From assembly GCF_000283155.1 (NCBI RefSeq), contig NW_004454173.1, positions 1,883,438 through 1,947,437 on the forward strand: a DNA stretch of 64,000 bases. The letters run 5' to 3'. The notes under the pieces were generated by a model that saw only the letters and a list, made by a program, of their open reading frames with translations, did not search any database and was not told the DNA's origin. Shown here piece after piece: positions 55,303 through 64,000 of this stretch; the first letter of the stretch is position 1, and every line of letters starts with the position of its first letter. Source of the DNA: Ceratotherium simum simum. Lineage: Eukaryota; Chordata; Mammalia; Perissodactyla; Rhinocerotidae. Position numbers and translations under genes: made by a program.

Positions 55303-55980
55303 TGGTAGGCAGAATTCTAAGATGATCCCCAATGACTCACAACCTGAGTGCATATGGAATTTCTGATTTGCTTCTAATCAATAGAATATGGCAAAGGTGA
55401 TGAGATATCACTCCCATGATTATATTATGCTATATGGCAAAGGTGAAGGGATTTTTGCAGGTGTAATTAAGGTCCCAGATCAGCTGACTTTAATAAAAGG
55501 AGATAATCTGGAGTGAACCTAACCCAACCAGGTGAGCCTTTCAAAAGAGAGTCTAGAGTCAGAGAATGCAAGCAAGCAAGCAAGATTCTCTTTCTGGCTT
55601 GGAAGAAGTAAGCTGCCATGTTGTGAGAGGACTTGTGAGACGGCCATGTGGCAAGGACCTGAGGGCAGCCTCTGGGAGCTGAGAGTGGTCCCTGGCCAAG
55701 AGCCAGCAAGAAAACGGGAACCTCAACCATACAGCTGCATTGAAATGAATACTGCAAACAAATTGAATGAGCTTGGAAGCAGATTCTTCCCCAGTCAAGT
55801 CTCCAGATAAGAACACAGGCTGGTTGACATTCTGATTTCAGCCCTGTGAGACCTTGAGCAGAGAACCCAGCTAAGCCATGCCCAGACTTCTGATCTGCAG
55901 GAATTATGGGATAATAAATGAGTGTTTGAAGTTGCTCAAGTTTGCGGTAACTTGTTCCACAGCAGTAGAGAATTAGTAAA
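55303..55980 (+). mobile_element. Large MaLR/ERVL-type LTR, ~680 bp
   Basis: 'ggtaggcagaattctaagat', 'tgcttctaatcaatagaata', 'tggcaaaggtgatgagatat', 'taagctgccatgttgtgaga', 'gagcttggaagcagattctt', 'ccccagtcaagtctccagat', 'gaacccagctaagccatgcc', 'gggataataaatgagtgttt' and end 'agagaattagtaaa'. Old but complete. 'gcaagcaagcaagcaag' at 55569-55585 is a short tandem. The 177-codon antisense frame (55467-56000) lies wholly on this LTR. Confidence 0.85.
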
Positions 55981-56130
55981 GTGCGTTGACTGTGAAGCAA
56001 CTGAAATAGCTAAGATGTCACATTTCACTCCACCCATCCGCTGAATACCTTGTGGAGCTTGGATATAGTTCTTCCCTTGAGAATCAGCAGTCCATGGGAT
56101 AGAAGGGAACGTGACTCTGCCTCTGTCTCA

Positions 56131-56190
56131 AAATATGGATGGATGAATGGATGGATAAATAGCTACATAGATAGATAGAGATATATACAT
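56131..56190. repeat. (GGAT)n/(ATAG)n tetranucleotide patch
   Basis: 'atggatggatgaatggatgg' then 'catagatagatagagatata'. Confidence 0.9.
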
Positions 56191-56284
56191 ATAACAAGTA
56201 CTTACTGTATGCCAGGATCTCTACTGAGTGCTTTAAATATTTTATCTCATTTAGATAAAGGGTTAGAGTTAAAATGGTGTAGGT
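56191..56284 (-). mobile_element. MIR SINE fragment
   Basis: 'aagtacttactgtatgccag', 'gagtgctttaaatattttat', 'ctcatttagataaaggg': reverse MIR. Confidence 0.65.
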
Positions 56285-56814
56285 ACTTTTAATGCCAGAA
56301 ATTAACTCAACCCAGTGGACTAAAAGAAGGAAGAAAAAAACTAACAAAGTGAGGAAAAGGACCCATGATTCACCTCTCACAAGGTCACAGGTTAAGAGAT
56401 GTGTCCCAGTCCTGACAGTTCTCCAAGAAGGGTATGAATGTTATAAAAAGCAGGGAGGACAAGCTAGATGGCATAATCAATTTATTCAGATAAGTTTGAT
56501 GGCAGTTTTGAATCAACAGTTCATCAAATCATGATGTAAGTCATACTAACAGTTTTTCTATTTGCTGCCCTTGAGTGGACAGTAGGCAGGTCTGTATTGA
56601 CACATGTGGGTATGAAATACATAGAGGAATATTTTAAAATTATCAGTCACCATCTATTGGAGGGTCATGAATCAACAATTAGAAGTGTGAAAGCCACCAC
56701 TGATATGGAGCCATTGTTGTATGAACTGTGAATTTCAGTATTTTAAAGGAAATCGTTATTTTTTTAAGAGTGATAGATGTAACTTACTCAAAACAAACCA
56801 GATGCAGTGTGGTA
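56285..56814. other. No gene or confident repeat
   Basis: Frames at 56292-56534 and antisense 56084-56380 overlap; no domain. Confidence 0.4.
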
Positions 56815-57205
56815 ATATGGATAATACTAACTGCTAAACAGCTAACCTGCAAATCTCAGTGGCTAATTCAATGTACTTCTCACTCACATAAGATCCAATT
56901 GGCAGGGCAGGGGATTGAGGTTATGCTCCATGCAATCCTTCAGGGACCCAGATGGGCAAGGCTCTATTATCTTTGACCCTTGGTTTCTGAAGTTGCTCTG
57001 ATTATCAACATCCAGTTGGTACATGGGGGAAGATTTAGGGTATCCTGGAAGCAGAGTATCTAACTTCAACCCTCTTTCCATTGGCCAGAATTCAGGCAAA
57101 TTGACCTTCCTAGCTTCAGAGGGGGCTAGGATAAATACCCAAACTCATTCCACTCCCATCCTCTGATCTCTCGTAAGTGCTCCCCTTTGGAGGAACCCAA
57201 GCACA
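56815..57205. mobile_element. Old interspersed repeat, relative of the one at 3961-4640
   Basis: Shares the order 'ctaactgctaaacagctaac', 'tgcaaatctcagtggctaat', 'acttctcactcacataag' and later 'tccattggccagaattcagg'. More diverged than the first copy. Confidence 0.5.
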
Positions 57206-57487
57206 AGTCAGAGGGCAAGTGAATTCACTGATTCAGTCCATAAAAGTTAGCTTCCCATAACACAGGACAGGGTAGAGAATGGCAGTAAGTGAATTTATAG
57301 GAACCACTGAAAGATATCCAGCACAATAAGATATTACATGAAGGCAAAGGACTAGATAGAGTCGATCCTATGAGTGAAAATACCTAATTCCCATAGAAGG
57401 TTTTCACTAAGTCAGCTAATGACCGAAGATGCTATTAAAGAAAAACTAGGCCATTGATGGGAGTTGCCTTTGAGTTGGGATTTTGAG

Positions 57488-57705
57488 TATGGAAAGAACA
57501 CTAGACTAGAAGTCAGAAGAAATGACTTCTGGTCCTACTCCACCTCATACTAGCTCCAAGATCTTACACAAGTCACTCAACTTAGCTGAGCCATGGTTTT
57601 ATATCTGTAAAAATTTATAATAATCAGAATTTTCCCAGTCTTAATTGTTAGACTTGATCTGAGAGGATCCAATGAGAGCATATACGTGAAAGCACTTTGT
57701 AAATT
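57488..57705 (+). mobile_element. MIR SINE, sense
   Basis: 'gaacactagactagaagtca', 'cttctggtcctactccacct', 'ttacacaagtcactcaactt', 'gagccatggttttatatctg', 'gaaagcactttgtaaatt'. Near full length. Confidence 0.85.
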
Positions 57706-59009
57706 AGAAACATGGGTCACAAATAATACTGTTTTTCTGTTGTTGCTGTCATTACTCAGATTATGGTCCTAGTTTGTGAGAAATGAGTGATCCTGATTAA
57801 ACTGCCACTTTCCCAGTAACTTTTATACTGAATATGAACCAGAAAGATCAATAAATTTCAATGTAAAATCCATTTCTCCCATGAACCTTTCAAAGGACTT
57901 CCTGCTGATGTTTGGGTATGCCACATGGAACATTTCCTTTTGCCCTGGAATCGTCATTTAAGCCTCCAGATACCCCTCAAACTAAAGAAACCCACAGACC
58001 AAAGAAAGCTAACCATGACAGGGCCAGGCACCTTCCTCTCAGGTTTACCAGGAGATTTGGGCGTTAAAAAATGAAACCCCAAACCCCATCCCCTTCCTTC
58101 CCAGTCTATAGAAGAAGACTGGAAATGAGAAAGGAGTAGAGAGAGAGTCAAGTTTGTAGGGAGTTTAGCATTCATGGTAAGGTGGTTCCCTCCTCTTCCT
58201 CAAGGTTGCATCTCTTCACCCCTGTCCCAAAAGTAACTGAGAGGGTTCCTGAGAATCAATGGAACATTGGGGATGCTTCTAGAAAGTGGAAGCTGCACTG
58301 TTTCTTGGTTGTGCATTTGCTTCCACTGCAGATTTGCTGACCTGCCCCGTGCCTGACTGAGGGGGGCTTGCAGTGGAGTAGGTAAAAGGAGAGAACTAGA
58401 GAGAGAAGTCAGGGCAGAGAGAGAAGGGACAGCAGTGGAACAGCCTCTATTCCCACCATTTGGTGGATGACCTATTTATCTAATGAGTCTTGACTGTCTC
58501 CCAGGCAAGGAGAATGGCCTACTAAACCACTGAAATCTCAACTTCATATTTTCATTCAAACCAATGTGAGGAAGTTTCACCTCTCCATAAATTCACTAAA
58601 GGAAGATTGCTGATAGTGTTAAACTGATGGAAACCTCAACCCTCTGAGCTCATGGTCCATTTTATCTCAGTCATCAGGGTTCCCCCATCCCTATATGAAA
58701 TATTCACTGTTGATTGTAAGTAAAACGGTCTTTTTAAAGCAAAACTTAAGACACCTCACTGGAGAAGTTCTTTGTAATAAAAGGGAAAAATAATGATATG
58801 GTCATGAAGGCCCAACAGCTTCTTCTGTCATTTAGGTGCCTCTTTTAATTAATATCTGAAATTTTAACTGGCACTTAAACATAAACCTAAAAGAAATTTA
58901 AAAATCTTTCTAATTCTACCTGCTAAATTTTGGGGACCTTTTTTTTCACATTTACGGATTTAAAATTGAATTGCATTTAAAAATCTCTCTTTTGCTAAAA
59001 GATTCTAGT
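57706..59009. other. No gene or confident repeat
   Basis: Antisense frame 57954-58175 (73 codons) has no domain. 58320-58440 is G/A-rich. Confidence 0.4.
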
Positions 59010-61190
59010 TTAAACAAAATTACTGGAATTAATAAGACAATTTTATTGGATGGTTGAATATAAGATAAACATGTAAAATCAATAGCTTTTATTTATAATT
59101 AGGAGTAAATCCCTAGAAAAGAATATGGAGAAAAATATTCCATTCACTATGGTGACAAAATTTTAAATTACTAAAGAATAAGTTATAAAGAATGCCTCAG
59201 GACTAACATGTATAAAGTCTCATTGAAGAGCATAAATGAGGATCTGTGCAATTGCAAAGACAAATGATGTTTTAGGTGCAAAGACTTATCACAAAAATGT
59301 GACTTCTCTCCAAATTAATATACAATTTAATTCAAATTAAAATCCTAACAAGCTTTTTATTTTAATTGGATAAAATTATTTTTAAGAATAAATGGAAGAT
59401 CAACTTCTGGCATGATAGGGTATGGAGTACCATGGACTTGCTCCCCAGAAAAAGTGGTGAAAACTGTTTTAAAAAAATTTTAAATTTCTGGAAATCAGCA
59501 CATAGCAAATGAAGAAACATCAACTCAAGAAAATCTACTAAAATTTGATAAGAACTAAGAGTGTCTGTGGTATTCAAATCAAGACTGCTCCCTACCTCTC
59601 CCCTCCAAGCTCAGCAAAACAGAAACTCCACTCCAGACTGGTGCAGCCAAGAACACAGAGCTTCCTCTCCCCTGAGCTCCCAGTTACAGGGATATCTTGC
59701 CCAGAGGTCCAGGACATCAACATTTCCCATCCTTTGCCCAGCTACCTGGTGCTGACATTATGTTCTGGGAGAGTGTGACCAAGAGGTGGGAGGTTTCTTT
59801 GTCCATCCAGCCCCAACTGATGGGGTGAATTGTATGGTATATGAACTATATCTCAATAAAGATGTTTTTTTAAAAAGAATGAGTAGAAGAATAGATGCCC
59901 AAGAATAATCAATAAAAGTACGAAAAGGGAGCACATGACTCCCCAGATATTAGGACTTAACATAAAGCCACTATAATCAAGTCACCACAGTATGGGCAAC
60001 CGCATATCTGTTTATCTATCAGATCTGAATCGAGACACAGAAATAAATCCTTAAGCATATGAGGATTTAATATAGCACAGTGGTATTTCAACTCAGTGGG
60101 CATAGATAATTGTGCTGGTACAACTGGCTAGATATCTGGAAGGAAAAATACATTGGACTCCTATGTTACTCCATAGACAAAAGCAAATTCCAAATATATT
60201 GAAGACTTAAATGGAAAAAAATAAAAGTTTCCAATAATATCCAAGATATTCCACATACAACTTAGGGTTAGGGAGGCCTTAACCAACACTGGAAACCATG
60301 ATGCTATAAAAGAAAAAATAGACCTATATTCTGCATGGCAAAAGATATCATAGACTTACAATAGCCAAGAGTCATAGAAAAGCAAATCTAAATGGTCAAC
60401 AAATGTAGTAAAACTCTCACATTCAACAGTAGTCAGGGAAACACAATTAAAGTAGCAATGGGGCACCATTTACACCTCTTAGAACAGAAAAACTTTAAAA
60501 GAGGAATAACATATCATACCTAAAGTTAATGAAGAAAAGAATGTACTCATACTTTGCTGGTGGAAATGTTATGGCTCTTTTAGCAAAGCAGTCTGGCAAA
60601 ATCTATCCAAACTAAATAGACAAATATCCATTTGGCTCAGTAATTCCATTCCTTGGAATCTATCAAAAGCACCAACACAAAACGAATATATGAGGATGAT
60701 TATTGCAGTATTTTTTTGTAATGAATAAAACAAACAAGCAAACCAAATGAATTCCCATCAATAAGGGTAAAATAAATTATGGTACATGGACATCATGAAT
60801 TAAACATGCACCAGATGACAGAGGGATTTCTAAAAGATACTCTGAGAGAAGCAAGACATAAAAATTGGATATAACATATTCCTAGTTTTATTTTTAAATG
60901 GCTAAAAATTACATAGGAATAGATACATATATGTCTATGTGTGTTTATGTTTTCATTTGATTATAAAAGCATGAAGAAAAAAGATGGAAGATTATAAACC
61001 AAGTTATCATTGTGGGTTACAAGGCAAGGGTTGATGATTCTGGGTAGAGAGGTATGGGTAAAAAAGGAAAAGAAATAGTAAAAAAGGAACATACCAATAA
61101 AAATATATGTGAAATATCCTCACATTTATACACGTATTATAAGTTGTATTTATGCATACAGATGTAATTTTTAAAATCATCAACTTGGCA
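59010..61190 (+). mobile_element. Old L1 LINE, ORF2 distal half and 3' region
   Basis: RT-distal ORF2 text in order: 'gaatataagataaacatg', 'aatcaatagcttttatttat' (RT thumb area), 'ccaaattaatatacaattta', then after a nested element 'ccactataatcaagtcacca', 'ggtacaactggctagatatc', 'agggaaacacaattaaagta', 'ggtggaaatgttatggctct', 'ggctcagtaattccattcct'. Far more decayed than the L1 at 12.6 kb; no frame remains. Interrupted at 59396-59874. Confidence 0.85.
59396..59874 (+). mobile_element. Internally deleted mini-L1 nested in the old L1
   Basis: 59396-~59820 matches the 5' UTR of the L1 at 12607 (shared 'acttctggca', 'caagaaaatctactaaaa', 'cagaaactccactccagact', 'cctctcccctgagctcc'); without any ORF it then joins 'gaattgtatggtatatgaac' and 'tatatctcaataaagatg', an L1 3' end with T/A-rich tail. 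Flanks 'aagaataaatggaaga' and 'aagaatgagtagaaga' resemble a 16-bp target-site duplication with three mismatches. So both ends of an L1 are present with about 5 kb missing between them. The sense frames 59545-59778 are UTR shadows. Confidence 0.75.
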
Positions 61191-61722
61191 AATGCTGCAG
61201 AAATGCTAGCTCTATCAGGGCATAGCTCAATGGCTAGAAAGGAGGAGTAGAAAATCAAAGTCTCTGTGGTTGTTTGTTCAACAGGAGCATTTGTTTCTAT
61301 CCCCCCAGATCAGTTGTCTTTGGTCATTGTCACCTAAACCTGACCTCTCTTGAGCTCTCCTATCTTTGACATCTGAAATTACACATAGCAGCCCCTACTC
61401 TCATCTTAGTTCTTCCCCATCTCTTCACCAAAGCCAACCCTTCACCCTCTCCTGCCTTCTCCAATAGCTGCCATCACTACATCTACTCACTTCTGAATCT
61501 TCAGTCCCTTCCTCAAATCTCTTCTCCCCAAGCTTTCCCTCTACCTAACAACTCCTCTCACAGTCAGATTTCACAAGAGTAGACTGGTCTGTTTCCATCA
61601 TCTCCTGATGACTTTCAAATCTTGATTTCCAGCCCAAACTTTTCTTTCGAGCCCCAGCCCCCTATTTCCAATAGCCTACGCAACTTCTCCACCAAGGTAT
61701 CCAAGGGGCTTCGGACTCCGCA

Positions 61723-62149
61723 TGTCTTTATTGGTCTCCTAGGACCGCCGTAACAGAATATCACAAACCTGGTGGCTTAAACAGCAGACATTTATTTTCT
61801 CACAGTTCTAAAAGGCTGAAAGTCCAAGATCAAGGTTGTTGGCAGGTTTGGTTTCTCCCGAGGCCTCTCTCCTGGACTTGCAGACGGCCGCCTTTTTGCT
61901 GTGCCCTCACATGGCCTTTCCACTGTGCATGCACATCCCTGATGTCTCTTCCTCTTATAGGGACACCAGTCATATTGAATCAGGGCCCCACCCTAACAGG
62001 GTCTTAATTTTTCATTTTAACTTAATCACTTTTCATTTTAACTTAATCACTTCTTTAGGGGTCCTGTCTCCAAATACAGTCACCTTCTGAGGTTATGGGG
62101 GTTAGGATTTCAACATATGAATTTTGGGGGAACACAATTCAGCCCACAC
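61723..62149 (-). mobile_element. MLT1-type MaLR LTR, antisense
   Basis: Sense reading of the + strand: 'ctcctaggaccgccgtaaca', 'ggtggcttaaacagcagac', 'gaaagtccaagatcaaggtt', 'ggacttgcagacggccgcct', 'cttcctcttatagggacacc', 'caaatacagtcaccttctga', 'gggggaacacaattcag', i.e. reverse MLT1. Contains a 21-bp perfect tandem duplication at 62009-62050 that normal MLT1 lacks. The 84-codon frame 61836-62090 is a shadow. Confidence 0.93.
62009..62050. repeat. 21-bp perfect tandem duplication
   Basis: A 21-bp unit (ttttcatttta...aatcac) occupies 62009-62029 and again 62030-62050 without a mismatch. Confidence 0.97.
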
Positions 62150-62975
62150 TGATGTCCAAAACAGAACTCATTATCCTTATTGCAAATAGTAAACATGCTT
62201 CTCCTTTTCCATTTCTCTATCCCAGAAAATGGTGTCAACCTCGAGTCCAGAGCTAGAAACCTCAGAGTTATCCTTGGCTCCTTCCCCCATGTCCCACCCC
62301 CATCTACCTGTTTACCAAATGCAGCCTCCATATCTCCAACATCACTGGCATGGCCAGAGATGACCATCATCCTCTTAGACTACTGCAACAACACCCAACC
62401 CTTTTTTCCAGCAACCAGCCAGCCCACATTCAATCTGGTCTCCACTCTGCTACTAGACCAATCTATCTTCCTCTAAAAATAAAACCTAATTATACCATAC
62501 CCTGTTTAGAAACTCTCTATTGTCCAAATTTTGAAGAAATCCAAATTCCTTTGCTTGGCATAAAAGCTTGCCCATTACCTGTCCTCATCCTAGGGCTTCA
62601 TCTTACCTTCCAGCACTCTACCCACTTGGAACCTGAGTTCCAACAGCACTGAATGTATTTGCCTCAAATACATCATGTTCTCTCTTCCCTGCTTTCCTCA
62701 TTCTGTTCCCTGTCCCTGAAAATGCCATCCTTCTCTCTTCTCTTAGGTAAGGTTCTAGTCACTCTTCAAGGCCCAGACCAAAGTCTTTTCTGTATTCTGT
62801 TAGTCAGCCCCTCTTCTATTCCCCCAGACTGTTTTATCTATATTATACACATTTATTCAACTATTACAATTTTTCATCTTATGCTTCTTTCTTCCTTATC
62901 AGCCTACGTGTGTCTCAAAGATGGAGGCTCTACTTACTTGGCCCTCATTAACTGTTTGTCCCATGACTGATTCAC

Positions 62976-63530
62976 TTGGACCTGTGTCCCATAGCTTCTC
63001 AAACTCTACATGTCCAAAGCAGAATTCCTAGTCGCCCCCTCCATGCAGCTCCTCTTTCCAACATCCACGATCCTATCATGTATCGCACTATTTCTCTTGG
63101 ATACAAAGAGTTCAAATCTTGGACTCCTTTTGGACTTCATTTCTGCCTTCATTCTCAAGATAAAATCAGCTACCAATGTGTAGGAGTTTGTTCCTCAAAA
63201 AGTCTCTGTTGCCACCAGAAACCAAGTCCATATCAACTTCTGCCTGCATTTCTGCCCTATCCTGGCCTCCCTGCTTTCAGCCTCTTTCAACTCATATCCA
63301 CCAAACACTGCTTCTGGATAGGTCTCCTTAAATACCACCTTTAGAATGTTATTGTAGTGGATTTCTATTGCCTAAGGAGTTTATTTCAAACTCCTCACTC
63401 TGGCACTCGTGAAGTAAAATTGCTGATCTGTCCTCACTTCCTGCGGCTCCCCATCATAGACTCCAGGAGATCATTACATTCCTTTCCAAGGTCTTCCTCC
63501 TTTCCGTGCCCTACCATTCCTTCAATATCC
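62976..63530 (+). mobile_element. Second L2 LINE copy, tandem with the first
   Basis: Restarts L2 ORF2 text already seen upstream: 'cttctcaaactctacatgtc', 'caaagcagaattcctagtc', 'caaatcttggactccttttg', 'gcctcctgctttc'-like run, 'ttcaactcatatccaccaaa', 'atttcaaactcctcactctg', 'ttccaaggtcttcctccttt'. Same orientation as 61270-62960, starting about 15 bp after it. The 122- and 92-codon frames are L2 relics. Confidence 0.75.
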
Positions 63531-64000
63531 TGCTTATTAATTCATTCCATATTTACTGGGAACCCTCTCTATGCTATCACTGCAGTAGACTCTGGTGATA
63601 AAATAGAAAAAGGCAAGGTTCATGACTTCATATAAACCAGTTGTCCTTAGATTTTACTATGCTTAAAAAATAGCTAAGGTGCTACGTTAAAATGAAGATT
63701 CCTATACTGCACTCCCCTGCCCAAAGATTCATATTTGTAGGTATAGGGTGGGGCCTAAAAAGGTTCATGTTTACCCAATACATACATGACTCCAAAGGGA
63801 CTCCACTTTGAGAAACGCTAATATAAAATGACAATTACAATAATCATAAGAGCTATGCATGAAGTAAACACAAGTTATTATGGGAGCACAGTGTACTTGA
63901 AAGGCAGGGTGTATTAACCAGGCAAAGAAGATCAATGTGGAGGGATTGGAAGGAGAGGACCTTCCAGTAAGAGGGGACAACCTGTGCAAAGCAAAGTTTG
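63531..64000 (-). mobile_element. L2 LINE, antisense, split by a MER5-type element; runs off the window
   Basis: 'tattaattcattccatattt', 'ctggtgataaaatagaaaaa' (reverse 3' end), then beyond the insertion 'gagggattggaaggagagga' and 'acctgtgcaaagcaaag', the reverse L2 'ggaacagcatgtgcaaag' zone. Opposite in direction to the two L2 copies before it. Confidence 0.7.
63642..63819 (+). mobile_element. hAT MITE, MER5-like
   Basis: 'cagttgtccttagattttac', 'aaaatgaagattcctatact', 'gtataggg(tgggg)cctaaaa' and 'ccactttgagaaacgct' follow MER5 order. Flanks 'atataaac' and 'atataaaa' give a 7-of-8 target-site duplication within the L2. Confidence 0.75.

Larger units (their letters stand above)
61270..62960 (+). 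mobile_element. L2 LINE, ORF2 end and 3' UTR, split by an MLT1 LTR
   Basis: Pieces in sense L2 order: 'ccaatagctgccatcactac' region, then across the LTR 'atgtccaaaacagaactcat', 'gagctagaaacctcagagtt', 'atccttggctccttccccc', 'cctcttagactactgcaaca', 'ttggcataaaagcttgccca', 'tcaaggcccagaccaaagtc'. This is among the longest L2 copies in the window. Short sense frames (62180-62970) may hold decayed L2 ORF2 residues but none is intact. Confidence 0.8.

Noticed and set aside
55467..56000. 177-codon antisense frame
   Set aside because: It lies almost wholly on the complement of an old MaLR/ERVL-type LTR.
62653..63344. 105- and 122-codon sense frames as a candidate gene
   Set aside because: They coincide with L2 ORF2/3' UTR relics in both L2 copies.

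Overview
This window is non-coding mammalian genomic DNA. I found no credible protein-coding exon, rRNA, tRNA gene, CpG island or CRISPR array. All open frames of 60-186 codons either lie in recognisable transposon relics, run through microsatellites, or look like chance frames. The best clue to the host is a tRNA-derived SINE with the head 'ggggccggcccggtggcg', Pol III box sequences and an A-rich tail. This is the Equine Repetitive Element (ERE) type, known from Perissodactyla. Eight copies are present. The youngest-looking copies have the 'catataaagt(a/g)gaggaagatgggca' body rather than the typical recent horse-type body, so I lean weakly to rhinoceros or tapir over horse. All repeat family names are from memory of consensus sequences; no database was searched.

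Layout. 1-6.6 kb is packed with old repeats: a Tigger-like DNA transposon end, three MLT1/MaLR LTRs, MIR, L2 and two antisense EREs. 6.6-12.2 kb is mostly sequence I cannot assign, with MIR and L2 fragments. 12.34-18.73 kb is an ERE followed by one long dead L1 (5' UTR, ORF1 remnant, ORF2 remnant with its reverse-transcriptase FADD codons, 3' UTR). It has been interrupted by a truncated L1 with target-site duplications and by an ERE with a perfect 15-bp duplication. 18.9-24.7 kb holds L2 pieces, hAT-type MITEs, an LTR and an ERE nested in a hAT element. 27.6-29.3 kb is an old L1ME-type segment with a MER5A inserted (8-bp duplication). 30.2-30.8 kb is an MLT1 LTR running into its own internal sequence. 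31-47 kb is low in recognisable elements apart from L2/MIR, hAT MITEs, an ERE with a 16-bp duplication, microsatellites and an AT palindrome pair.

46-49.5 kb carries the most unusual structure: a ~288-bp sequence present twice in direct orientation (46297-46583 and 49114-49402), about 85% identical by eye, which I do not recognise as a known repeat. Between the two lie an L2 fragment and two EREs inserted ten bases apart. 50-58 kb holds further MaLR-type LTRs, MIR and unassigned sequence. 59.0-61.2 kb is another old L1, into which an internally deleted mini-L1 has inserted (5' end joined to 3' end, ~480 bp, flanked by duplications). The end of the window (61.3-64.0 kb) is two tandem L2 copies, one split by an MLT1 LTR, then an antisense L2 split by a MER5-type element.

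Nothing here is a gene system. The interest lies in insertion chronology, one unexplained local duplication, a mini-L1 derivative and a few stretches that might be regulatory.
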